Below, one piece after another: positions 1 to 13,600 of a stretch of DNA of 56,134 nt. The DNA is from Mesaphorura yosii (lineage: Eukaryota; Arthropoda; Collembola; Poduromorpha; Tullbergiidae). A program made the position numbers and the translations under genes. The notes under the pieces were generated by a model. It saw only the letters and a list, made by a program, of their open reading frames with translations. It was not told the origin of the DNA and did not search any database. The DNA lies in contig WIXG01000439.1 of the NCBI GenBank assembly GCA_009869945.1, positions 1 to 56,134 on the forward strand, given 5' to 3'. Each line of letters opens with the position of its first letter. Position 1 is the first letter of the stretch.

Positions 1-3000
1 GACAACGGAGCTTGCTGGAAACGAAGAAGAAAAGATGCGATGTTTTTTGAAGTGGAAGTGTGGAATTTGCCAAGCTCCGGAAAATGCTCAATTCTCATCT
101 CATTTTGGTTTCCCACTGCATGTCATCTCATCTCACACTTCACAGATTTCCGCAGCATTGTTGCTTATCTTCGCAATATCTCAAGAACTAGAACGCGAAT
201 TGTACGGGGTTAGATGCGTCGAGTAGAAGTGTGGCCTGAGTTGGAGCTCGAGAGATATTAGATGTAACAAGATAAAAATAAACCTATTGATATCTTGCCT
301 GTATTATAACGCGTATTTATTTCAACACTATGGCGTATAAAGAGTCCCTGGCCGCATGGCTGTGGAATTGGTAACTCGTGGAGTTGAATTAGATATGGAT
401 GGGTTGTTAAGAAGTAGCGAGTGTTTGAAGTCAACTAAATATCTCGGTCCAAACGCAAAAGATCTTGACTGTTTGCTCGAATTTTATCGCCGAAAATGTA
501 AACAAACTTGATCTTCGAAGCGAGGCTGAAAGTAACGCGCGTTCGAAATTCTAATGTGAAGCAGGAATCAAGCGAGTTCACTTTTGGCAAGATTACATTT
601 GCATGTTGTACACTCAGCTCAAGGAATTACGTGGTTTGATTTTCTGACTAGGTGTTGTGCATAATGTACGAAGAAATAGGGCAACGTGAAATATTTTTGT
701 CTTTTGATTCCAGACCTTTCGCACAAATCATAGAGCTGTCAAGTTGGACTAATATTTGCATAGAACCAAAGCAATTGACCTTTTACGTTGACAAAGACAA
801 AGTATAGGCAAGAGTCTCGCCGAAAATGGGGTAAACCTCATAGTAGAAAAGGTCAGAACGTGCAGAATGGATGAATAATATTTTAGCAGTACGTAAACAG
901 TAAAACAAGGCAGTACGGATTGCGTGCCGCGTGCGCCATCGACAAAAATTCAATTTAGAAATTTCATATTGACTACTTCCTTGCACTACTGCATTGCAAA
1001 ACAGGAAGCAGGCTGGTCCTTGTTAATATTTAAGCACGATCTGTTCTACACGACCATTGACGCAGACGCGTTCTGCCTTTGCTTGTGGCTAAATTTTTAA
1101 TATGTCGTACACTACTTGACTGCTAGGAACGAGACTATTAGTTTGCCAGACTAAAGGTAGATTCTGTGCGTTGCGTTGCGCCATAAGTTGTCTCCATTGT
1201 TAGCCACAAAACCTGAATTGTGAAAATGAATGTTGAGAGAATTAATCAGGCCCAATGTCGATCAATATCGTGCAGGTGTGTGGACTGGAAATGCGTTTAC
1301 GAATTGTTGGAATCGAGCTGTGTCGATCCAGTCAGAACTCTTCGGGTCTTAACATAAAACAAAAGGAACAAAATTCGAGGCAAGACGTCTCGACTTGGTT
1401 GCAGAACTGCTAGTACAAAACCACTTTAGTTAATGAAGTTAACTTGGTCATAAAGTTCATTGAAGCAGAGTGCAGAAATTTATGAACCTTTTATGTAATT
1501 GCAGAGTCCCCCACTAACATAGTTACGAGTCACAATAAATTCACTAATTACGAAAAAACAGCAAATTGCGTGTTGTTCCCTTCGCGCTTTTGGTTTCGTG
1601 GAATTGCATTGTTACCACTTTGCTGATGCCACTTGAGATTTCCTTACTTTTATATCGGAGGCATTGAGCTCAAGCTGAAGTTAGCACACATCCTGCTGGA
1701 GAGTTTGGAGCGCGCCAGGTCGAACCAAAACCAAGCCACTTCAATAATATTTCGCTCGTCTCTTTTCTGATGTACTTCTCATTATTCTCGAAATTCTCGT
1801 GCAGTAATTTCAGCAGTCAGTCTTCGGACGAGCAGTCTCGTAGTTTGAGTACTTGCACCTCAATAAATGTTGCTTCTCCTTCATGCGGTTCGTTCCGTGG
1901 ACCTTAACACGTGAATAGCTTACAATTCCTGCACGAACGCGAGTTTTATAAATTGTAATGATGATGCAGGTTTAACCCAAGTTGTGGAGATTTCGCTGTC
2001 AGTGGTTCTCCTCCGTAATTTCCAATATCAATAAATTGGAAATTCTCAGGGCAATACGACTTGATGGGCGAGTGCTTTCACCATGAATCTTTCATTGTAT
2101 GCACAACTACGTGTGGAAATTGAAATACGTGCATTGGAAACCATTTGGGAGATAAAAGGCAATCGTTCCAAACTCATTCTGAGACTTGACGTAAGGCTGA
2201 GTTGTTACACCATGCAGTAAAGCAAAAAACGAGCGCTCAACCCTGAGCTCACTGCAAATTGTTTGTGAAAACATTGCAGGCCATTCCTGTTAACGTTAAC
2301 CATCATTCCATTGCCGTATCATTGCAGTACGTTATTACTTTACCATTTCTCCAGAGACAAATTTACTCCAAGACGAGTACGTGCAAGTGAATACGGGCAC
2401 ATTTGTATTTGGAAGTCTTTTCTTATTTTTATTTGATTTGATTTACTTCCAGTTGCATGGCTTGAGAATTCTTATACATACACAACGTGCGCGTGTCCTC
2501 CTCTGTCCTGGTGCACTGGCATTTATGTAAAATGGATTTATCTACAAACTGTCCGAGCCCTATCCGTCCTTTGTCATGTCTAGTGTGTCAGGTAATAGAA
2601 AAGTCGTCCATGTGAACTCACACTAACAAAAAAGCACATTTGGCTCAAGTTTCATTGCTTCATTCCTTGAAGTCTCATTAAAATTTTATTCAGCAGTTGG
2701 TTGACTGCTTTATTTCGTCGCTCTGCTGCTGCAGGTTGCAACTTTCCCATCGCTTGAGCACTCGTATTCGCATTCACAATTTAAACAGCCAAGTTTATGG
2801 ACCATTATTTGTTTTGTAACTCTTTGAGTCGTGCGCTGCTCTTTTGCCGCACCAGAGATTGGTTCAGTTTGTAGATTAAGAAAGTAAAGTAAAACAAAAA
2901 GAAAATACTAATACCTTCTAACCGTTCAACCGTGCAGCTAATTCAATATTGCGTCCTCTGAGAGCCGGCCGAAACTCGGAGGCGCTACTGCGATCATGAA

Positions 3001-4642
3001 CGCTACTGGTCTAACTGGTGTTCTTAAGCGGGTATTAATATTTATTGTTTGGTTTGGCTTTGGGGCAAACTTTACGATGAGCACGCGAACGAGGAGCTTA
3101 GCGAAGGATTAAATTCGCTACCCGCACGAAACTTTAATATCTGTCAACTTTTCTGGCTGCTTTCTTAGCCTGGCCACGGCTAGGTACTGTATACCACCGT
3201 GGCTAGCACGATTAAAATGTGGAATCGATTGTCTGCATCCGTCTTGGTCATTAGAGAATTCAGTTGCTTTCTTTCTTCCAATAAGTTGGAAATGAATGAG
3301 ACTTTGACCGATTTTGTAAGTGGAAGACAGAAAACTTCTCCTCAAATTCCTCTCGCTTGACAGAGTAAAAGTAAACTCGACATTTGGCTATTTCATTAAC
3401 AATTCCAAAGTAGAAGAGTTGAAGTGGGGACAAACTTTCTTTATCTCGCTTCCGAAGAGTCGACTCTCGAGTATCTCATGACACGATTTTAAAACAATTC
3501 CAACTTTTCTTCTCTAGATTTCCGTTGGTGTACGTGCGATTCTGAAGAAGTGAAAGAAGGTTTGGTTTACTTTGAACTTCGACTCAAACTCGGAAAAACT
3601 TCCTTCCTGTTTTTGCAATCTGGATCGATAAAGAAATGAAAGAGTAACTTGCTTTGTCCCGTCTTCTTCTTGGAAAGCTGAAAAATATTAAAGATGGAAT
3701 TAATAATTGAAGATGAAGTCTGAAGTCAGGGTGAAACATAAAAGCAGGCACACGCTGTTCAAAGTCAGGTTGACTTTAATATTCCATCACGGTGAGAACT
3801 TATTAGAACAGCCCGAATATTATGAGCATTCCTGTGTGCTACTGCGGTTAAACGTCTGTCGCTTTCGTTTCATGTCAATCCTGAATCTGCTAGTTTTGTG
3901 CACTGGGAGAATGTGCCGCTTTCAAACCAACATTGCTTCAAATGTCAGTCCCAATCCAATCCGGCATAATTTGCGTGGAGAAAGTGTGTATCAGAAAGCG
4001 AAAGAGCGCCACCCTTTCGTCATTCTGATACATGCATAAAATGAGATTTAAATATTTACGTACTACAACAAAGATAACAGCTTGGTGCCTGCAATTTATG
4101 TTAACTTATTTTCCAAGGACGAACCATCAATTATATCAAGCCCAGACTCGGAGGCTAGCTAAAGTGTGGTATTTTGTGTCGAATTCAGGTCATGATCACT
4201 TCGCAGAACTCTGAATTCTTAAAATAATTTTCAGGAGAAAACTTCAAACTCGTCATAATTAGTAGATACCGAACTCAATTAAAGAAAGATCCTTCTCCTC
4301 TGAGTTTTAGAGCCAACAGTTTGGCTGCTTCATAAATGAGTTTCAAGTAAAATTCTTGAGAATTTTGAAACAATTATCGCGAAGCTTCAATCTGAATTTT
4401 GTGGCGCATTGCAATTCTCAGAATCGGATTCAGATGAGCGTGGGACGAGTATTTGAGCCTAATTACGAGGCGTATCTAAATAGGAAAGAAATGGAAACGG
4501 GGTTGAATTGCTCAGCCTGTAGCAACTGTCGCTCTTGCCGAGTCACTCCTAATCTAACTCGAATAAATTTAAACTTTCTACTCCGTCCGATAGGTTAAAC
4601 CTTCCATTTTACGCTCCCTTTTGTACTATTGTTGTGTCTTAG
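1..4642. other. No recognised gene; upstream or 5' intronic sequence of the SK gene
   Basis: I see no coding region here with recognisable similarity. The open frames are short and lack splice-site or family support. A splice acceptor (polypyrimidine-like stretch ending in AG at 4641-4642) lies directly before the first SK ATG. Part of this stretch is therefore probably an intron or 5' untranslated sequence of the SK gene, but no upstream exon could be identified. Confidence 0.5.
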
Positions 4643-7600
4643 ATGAGTGCGGCTGCTTCCAACCCGGTACTTTCGGGCTCCACTGAGAATCTGCTGCAGC
4701 CTGCTGGAGACGAAACTAAGCCAACAATTATTCCACTCCCTGCGAGCAGAGGGGTCACTTCAAGTGCAGGAGTGGCAGCAGTCAAGCCCACACCAGGATA
4801 CAGTTCAACAACATATCTTTTCACAGAGTCTGAACCATTTACCAGTGCCAGTGCCACTAACAAGCCTAGTACGTCTGTCGTGGCCATATCCAACGCTGCG
4901 GCTGCGGCTGAAGCTGCTCAACAGCAGTCTAATCGGAACAGAATCCCATTAGCTTTGTGCTCGCAACAGACAGCCTTATCAACGCCAGGCGCTTCACTTT
5001 CGGTCGACGAAGCACCAATCATGATATCAACTGACGAAGACACGGATCAAACCACGTCATTAATCTTGCCAGTTGCTGGTGGGCAGAACTTAACCGCGAC
5101 GACAAGCCAAATTATCAGTTCAAACAGCAGAATCGATCCGCTGATAAACGCAGAGTCAACAAGAAGTGTTCCAGAACTTGAGCTTCACTCCAGGACGAGA
5201 ACAGTCGCTGTGGGTATTGCGGCCGGTGGAAGTACGGACAAGTACTCGATACATTCGGAGAAAGCCAGCTCGAGCGTACCTTCACACGATGGACTGATGT
5301 GCCGTCACAGGTTTGAGCCATTAATTTTGCACTCTGTAATTAAAGCGTTTCATGATAATAATAATTAAGCAAATAAATGTAATCTGAGAACTGAAAATTT
5401 CATATCAAACCTTCAAAATAATTGTCCGTTGCGGTACACATTTTTAGATACTTGGTTCCGCATGGACATCACCGTCATCATGTGCACTGTTCCCGATGCA
5501 ATCCAATCAGCCATCATCATCCACAGTGTCTACCGTTGTCGAGGCACGCGTCTCGCGATAGTGTCAGATCAATCCACATAAGTGAAAGCACTCCGAACAA
5601 TGCGCTTGTACCCACAACGTTCCAATCAATTGGTGGACCGGGAGGACCGTGCACAAGCTCGACCGCAATTCGTCGCCAGCACTCTCAACCAGAAAGCCAT
5701 TGCCTGTATTGTCAAACGCACAGGTAACAATTCATATAATGTTGCAGCCATATCATAACTATTGTAACACACGTCGACGCGTCTTTGTTATTATTATTGT
5801 TGTTATTGCGACCTTTACAGTTCATTGCGGCAGCTGAAAGATCAAAATGACGGAATAGCGGGCATTGCAGCAGATTCACTGCGCATAAACGGTGCAATAC
5901 GGCAGTTTAAACAGGTAATAAAGAGCATTCTATTGGGACTAAACGTGTATTTTCGTCCAACCATTTATTCATTTGTTTGTGACGGTGGTAGTCTATGTTA
6001 TAGTTGTGTAGTCCTTCTGTTCATTGCGTGTGAATTTAATAAGCCGTACTCGTCAATCTTTAAGTATTTTCGTTTCTTAGATTAGATTCTTGATTTGGAA
6101 GCGTAAATTGCATACAGAGCTCGAAATTTAACAAAGAATAACTATTCACATACTTCAACTAGTATCAGTAGACAAATCCCACTCGCTGAGAGCCGGACTC
6201 ACACTCCCCGCCATCTAAACAGCTCAGAGCCAAACTTCTCGTACTGGTGAAAGTACAGAAAGAAACCGCACAACAAAATGTGGCAGGCTCTCACGCTTTC
6301 CCAAATTCGTAGCTTTCTCTCGTAAGACTCAGGAAGTGAGCAATATAATCTTTCCCCATGCCCACTTCTGCTTTTCTTATATCTCAAATGACATTAGCGT
6401 TAATTAAATTTGGAAAGATTGTTCCAACAATACGCACTTGTTTTCTGAAGTACACAGAATTGCTCATATCAGCAAAGATCAAAGACAGAAACCAAACGCA
6501 ATACTAATAATGATCTGAGAACGAGACTTTTACCATAAAAGTAAAAAATATGCAATTTAAAGGAAATTCAGTTTTTCGTAGCGAAACTCATCAACTTTTT
6601 GTTGTGTTGTTCATTTTTGTCCCAGTTTCTGTCTCGAGTCTTGTTCTTGTTTTGATCTCTCGGTCTCATTTTATTGTTGTTTGTCTTTCGGTTTATTTCC
6701 CGTCTTTTGAACATTTGTTTTTTATCCTGTAGCATACGTTGCTTCTTAACCCTTTAACTCTGGCCCAAAATCGACGTGCCCGCTTTCGTCGCGCCTATAC
6801 AACTGAAGCCACTGGAGAAAATGACTTTTCCCGTGCTACCAATTTTACTTCTCATGTGGCAAAAACGGTTCGACTTTTTCTTTATTGTTCCTCAAGTCTA
6901 ATATTCTACTTTAACTTTCTCACATAATGTTAATCGTAATCACAATAGAACATAGAAGTCTTTTAGTCTTTCATCATTCGCATCCGGTTCCTTTGTAATT
7001 CCCCTGCAAGCAGATTCTCAAATAGTCCGTCTACTAGAGCATGTGCCACCGCTTCATAGCACATGCCAATCTCCAAGTGCCCTTTAAACTTTTAGCACTC
7101 TATCTTTGAAAAGACTCCCTCCGCCATTTTTCTACACTGTCAACTTATCGTTGTTCGCTTCCTACTTGCAAAATCCTTCGTTGTTGTCTATGATACCGTC
7201 GTTTCCACTTTAAAGATCAAAGCACAAAGGCAACTTCTTGACAGCCGGCTCTTGAAATTGCACTTCTCGCTGTATCGATAAAATAAAAAATAATCAAGCA
7301 CCCCGACGCATGTCATTCCGCCAGCACAGCAAGGCACACACACGGCACACTTGCTTATATTCGTTATGTCTCGTTGCTTTCTTTGTTGCCTGCCTGATAC
7401 TCTTTTACAACCCAGCAGCAGTCATTCCAACTTCGAAAGAGAAGCCGTCAAGTGTTTGACTTGCTTTTGAGCAGTGAAATTTCTGTGGCCGCATGGTGCG
7501 CACTTCAACTAAAAATAAATGAGTTCCTCTACAATTACGATCTATGAGCCAGTGTCTCTAAAGGGGATTATTTCCACCGACGGTAATCAATTTTTCAATT

Positions 7601-10600
7601 TAGCCTGTCAAGAACACCCATACTTTATGACTGGACTCTGTTGCCTTTGGAGTCTAGAAAGATTCTTTCCACTGTACGGAATTTATGCTGGTAATGGCTA
7701 CAATGATGGCTAAATTCCTTTTCTTTCGAGTGGAGCTGTAGCAGAAAGGAATTTGGACACTTATTTCATTCTGCATCTAGTCTATTGTTGTAAAGGATGT
7801 TCAGTCTTGAGTTGAGCAAATTCCTAACTTGTTAGGTGTATACGTCAGACTGTCAGACGGCTCACGGCTTGCCTGTGACTTATCAAAATGACAAAGGGCT
7901 TGTGTTTGAAGAATTGCAAAAGGAGGAACTTATTTTCCAACAAATTGAAGCGTGATGCATTGGAATTGTGTCCAGTAATTGAAATGGTGTGGATTCTAGG
8001 CTCTCTCGCGAATCAGTGTCCATTCACTGACCACCAGACAAAGAGGCAGATTGGCAAGATTTTGTGTTTGGATCGCATTACGCCGCCAGTAAACCAGACA
8101 TAAATATCCGTTTGCCATTCTGGCCAGACAACGAGCATTAACTGAGCAATAAATTTTGAGACAGAAAACAAAATCAGGCACGGGGGCAGAAACGCAGAGG
8201 CTGCATATCCAAAATCTAACAAGCCATAAAAATTCGGATTCCTATTTACTAGGGACAGAAGAATTATTAGTGTCGATTCAGAATCGAGTGCTAGCCGAAA
8301 TACGGACCTATGGCTCTTAACCTTACAGTGCCCGTGTCTCGTCTCGTTTCCCAGAGTTGGTGCTCCGAGCTCCAATCTATAAATCGTTAGAGAGCCGCGA
8401 AACGATTGCTTTTGCTTCGCTTGCTGTTATTTATTATGCAATGGCCCTGACAAAACACCAGCAACGGGCCCATTCTGTCCTTTCCTAGACGACTCATGTG
8501 TAAAGTGTGTCCGACATGATTGCATTTCGCCTTTCGGATTTCGCGAATGACATAGAAAAACAAAGGCAACACAAAAAATATTAATAAAGTATCCCCAGCG
8601 AGAATTCAACTGTACACTTAAAACTAATACTACAAGTACAAGGCAATGAGCAGGCGAACGAGTCAAGCTGAAGGAAACCCAACTAATACTCGTGTAATGA
8701 GAAAACACCCGGGTACACACATGCGATGTAGGTCTGTAGGCATTTTATTTTTTGGCAAGCTCACAAAACACTTTTTTCAGTAAATAAAACCTATGCGAGA
8801 GAAAAATTATATTGTTTCATAAAAAATTATATCACTGCTCTTTCTCCGCTGCGCTAGTACACGACAAAATGTGCGAAGCACGGACTAGCATCAGAGTATG
8901 CAGTGTCTCACAAGGAGATGACGCGAGGTGCGTATCAAGTTTCGGCTCGCCACCTATACATCACGTAGGGCATGGTTAAAAATGGTTGTGGTGGAACTTT
9001 TAGAACTGAGAAATGGATATTCGATCTTTAACGCGAGACTGAAGTTTTCGTTACAATGCATTTACTGCTTCTCTTAAAACAATGCGAAAAAGAAACAGAA
9101 TAAACCATTAATGTACAAACAAACGTGCACTTTATACCTCACTGTCTCATCATTAAATACTAATTCCGATTAATAATTTTATATTCAGAGGTCAAAACTG
9201 AGTGGTAAGAAATGCTTCCTCGCAGAAGTATTTCTTTTCCACGTTAATTTGTTTGTGCATTAATGTTTTGGTTTGTTTACTTTTCGCATTATTTTATGAT
9301 AGGCATAAATGTATGGTAACGAAAACTTCAATCTCGCGTTAAAGATCGAATATCCATTTCTCAGTTCGAAAAATTTCACCACAACCATTTTTCACCATGC
9401 CCTACATGATGTATAGGTGGCGAGCCGAAACTCGATACGCACCTCGCGTCATCTCCTTGTCAGACCTAAGGCTGGCTCTGGCCGTGCCAGACAACTCGTA
9501 AGTATGCACTGTATGTTACGGTAGTAAAATAATATGAGAAAAGAAGATGTGCCGTGCCATGAGACAGCTGAAATAAAGCAAAGGAAGCGCTTGCGTCCGT
9601 CCGTCGATTTTTGCTTTTGCCTTGCTTTCGCAACGATAGCCTTGTGTTTGCTCGTGAAAAATAGCAACTAGCATACCTCAGCAGAAAAAATATACGCCAC
9701 GCAAAGACTACGCTGGAACGAGAAAAGACTCAGATGGGAGAGCCCGAAAACTGCCGTGCTCTGCTTGCGTGCATAAAGTACGTACGTACAGTGCCGAAAC
9801 TTGGTTCCAAAACCTATACATCTAAAAGATTGAGGCTTGATTCCTCGGGTTTTCTCTATTGTACATTTTAATACTTGCTGTCTACCTCAGACAGAGCAAA
9901 GATAGGACACGGACACACAGCACAGCGCAGACCGTTCCGTGAAGTATATTTATCTAGGGCCGCAGCCTAAATAGTGAAATAGAGCTGCTTGCAGTGCAGC
10001 AGGAAGGCTCAGGGCAATGTAGAAGATCTATTCTGCTTTTACTTATTCAAAATTATTGCACAGCATTACTCATCATCATTGTAAGAAAGGAAGTCTTCAT
10101 GACAAAAATTTAACAATGGTGATTGATGTCAGTGAAAGTTTGCAAGTGAGATCATGGAAAGTAGTTTCAAGCTAAATTGAGTCATAATGAAGTAATGAAC
10201 GGTTTGCAATTAATTCGCCCAGGCCACGGTTTGGAGTGGCAAGCTAGTTAGTGGTTAGTTGTTCAACTCTCTGGAAATTCAAATATGCCCGTATTTCTAC
10301 TTTGTGAAAGTGCAGCAGAGTTATAACAGAGTAAAAGTTGCTGGCCAATTACCTGCCCGCGCACTCATGGCACTGGTACCTTACTTTCTACTTGTCGTTT
10401 ACTGAGAATGCAATTTTGTGTGATCGTGTCCCGTGCTGGTGTGTCTTTCATCTCTTGGTCTTGAGAAATTTCATTGATTACCAAAGCGATGTCATGATAC
10501 GCGTGTTATCGTGTTCTTACATCTGATTATTGCATCATTATAAGTATTAGTAATACTTATCGTGAAAGACATCTATTTATTGCCCACCTCTTCTCTGCTC

Positions 10601-13600
10601 TTCTCTCTCGCCTGGCCTCCTTCGTGTTCTTGCTTCACGAATACAGTGAGCAATTAATCATACTTACTCCGCGTACCTTTACTGCATGCTCTTGAGTGCC
10701 CTGCCCTTGGCTTGCCTTGCATTGATGTTGACGTAATATTGTCTGCATTCTAGTCTAGTCAGAATTCCTAACAAGAATCTAACGAGCTTCGCAATCTTGC
10801 TCGCTGTTTCCATTTCCAGCACCTTAACGCTTCTACCTTTGAACTCTCTTTTTTTCTTCAATAATTATAATTCTTCTTTAGTGTAGTAATAAAGCTAGAT
10901 ATAATTGAGGTCACAAATCTCACAATAATGATGGCAATTGTGAACAATTTGTATTTCTATTTTCGTTCCCCGTCTCCGTGTACTTTCACCGACCAACCGA
11001 ATCTGCTGCTCCCCGCTGCAAAATACAGTTACGTAAACCAGTGTCAACACTCTCAATACCCGGAACAATGAAGGCGACTGGCGACCGCAACCGCGAGGAA
11101 GAAGGCGTGCTCGTCGGGGTAAACGCGGAATACCCCAGGTACACGGAGGACAAACGGAAGCAGTCGTCCTTGGTCGCATCAGGTAATGAAGAAGGCGAGT
11201 AATCTTTTTGTACCTCTGTCGAATTGAAGTAGACGAGATGTAGATGAAATGAATGTGTTTCACGTCACCGTGTGAAAAGAATCCGATAGGCCAAGGCTGC
11301 TTGCTTGCAATGTCCGTAATTTTGATTGAAACGAGCAATTCACAATTCACGAGCTCAGACGGAGCGAACTTTTCCTTTGACGCATTAAAAGTCTTGCTCA
11401 TCTCGTCAAAAGAGTAGCAGTAGGAAAACACTTTTCGAATTTATACATTAGCCGACTTTATCACTGCGTGGATCGCCTCGCTTTGACTTGACTTGACGTC
11501 CTTTGACAGCATGACTTGACTATCAAACCGTGCCCCACATCCCGTAATGCATGCGCGTAATATTATTAAGCGTGCAGCGTACATGCAAGTCATAAAAGAG
11601 ACATTTCATTCCTCCAGGACTTTTAAAATCTTGTTTAATGCGTACATGACCTGGTTTCATATATTGCGATATTGCGATTACGACATGAATCAGTCTCTCA
11701 CTTTGACTCTGCCTCGCTTCGTTCTTATCAGCCACGTTTGCAGACAGTAAAATATGGCCTGGCAAAGCCTAGAAAGTAAACTTTTACTACTGCACAAAGT
11801 TTATGATAAATAGAACAGCACGTACGAACTGCAAGAAAGGCAATTCCTAAAGTACTTCAAAAGTTCAGCACAGCAAATGGAGTGAGTTTGACGGATAGTA
11901 AAATGAATTGGACTTGTCACTTCTCGGATGAAATGGCAATGGGATGGGAAATCGATGCAAAACTGAACTGCGAGCCGTCGCCATTCGCCATTAATACAAT
12001 GCCAACAATGCAATCTCTGAACTCTGTAATAATTCAAGAGCTCGCATCCAATTTACGCAAAGTGCTGTGCTGGTGACGCAGTGCAATTCAAACTCAATTT
12101 TCAAGTGTGCTTGGTTATTTAGTAAAATACCGTAAATTGGGTAAATAACAATAATCTTTTATTATTATATCATCGTGTCTCCTTGTTGTGTACTCTGTAG
12201 GAAAACACAAACCCAACGTTGGTTATCGATTAGGACGAAGAAAAGCCTTATTCGAGAAGCGAAAAAGAATCTCAGACTACGCTCTGGTTATGGGAATGAT
12301 TGGTATTGGACTTATGGTGCTCGAGAACGAACTTTCGTCGGCACATGTTTATGATAAAGTAAATACGAGCATAATGCAATAAGCCTCTTTTTATGGCCCG
12401 AGCCGGGGAGATTTCCCAATTCAAAGGCACTAATTTGTCTCTGTTTTGTGCCTTTCCTTCGTTGGTTTCAGTCGTCATTCTATTCAACCGCACTCAAAAC
12501 ACTGATATCAGTCTCTACCCTAATTCTCTTAGGATTGATTGTTGCATATCATGCATTAGAGGTTCAAGTAAGTGCAATTAGTCTGAATGCAGCCGGTAAT
12601 TTGCTACGTACTTGATTCTATTCAAAGCTCTTTGCCTCGTTTGTGCAGCTATTCATGATAGATAATTGTGCTGATGACTGGAGAATCGCCATGACTTGGC
12701 AGCGTATGACTCAAATATGTCTTGAGCTCGCAATTTGTGCTGTGCATCCAGTGCCTGGAAAATACAATTTCATTTGGACCACAAAAGTGGCCAATCATGC
12801 TGGTGCTCCGACCATCACAAAAGTACGTCAGACTCATGACCGTCGGCGCAAACGCAAAGAATTGTGCACTAATTTTGTTCGTTTCTCTACAGGAAGTGCC
12901 AATAGATGTTGCACTAAGTCTACCAATGTTCTTAAGACTCTATTTAATATGCCGTGTGATGCTTCTTCATTCTAAACTTTTTACCGACGCTTCGTCAAGA
13001 AGCATTGGTGCTTTAAATCGCATTAATTTTAATACCAGGTAAGTGTTCACTTGTCCATCGAGTCTGGGAACAAAACATGCAAGAGTCCCTTCGTCATTTA
13101 AATTTAATGAGCTTCCACTTTCAAATGAAGTTCCTTCCAACAGGACAATGAAAGTCGTGGTCTAAACTTTGTTTGTCGTGGTTCAACTTATGCACTCTGT
13201 TTACATTTGATTCCTTTCACAACGTGTTATCTTTGCCATCGGTTTGTGGCTCCTGGAACTTTATATACTGGCCCCAATTTTTCAAATCATTGTTTACCAA
13301 TTTTCACGTGCATTCTGTATTTAGATTTGTGTTGAAGACATTAATGACGATATGCCCCGGAACAGTTCTGTTGGTCTTCATGGTCTCACTGTGGATCATT
13401 GCATCATGGACATTGCGGCAATGTGAAAGGTCAGAAAATCAATAATTCATATATGTATAGAAAATTTCTCGTTCTGGGCTTTACTTAATCCTCTTGGCTT
13501 CTTACAACATTAAAACGTTTCCATTCGCGCACTTCATAAAGGCATCCAGGATCCAGGAACGAAAATTCCAGAACAAGTGAAGTGACCAAGCTTGTCAGAG

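Noticed and set aside
10895..11431. 178-codon open frame on the minus strand
   Set aside because: It overlaps SK exon 4 (11029-11182), whose plus-strand phases fit perfectly. The minus frame shows no recognisable domain.
11490..11520. Repeated TTGACTTGAC motifs in SK intron 4
   Set aside because: A few short imperfect copies only; ordinary simple sequence.
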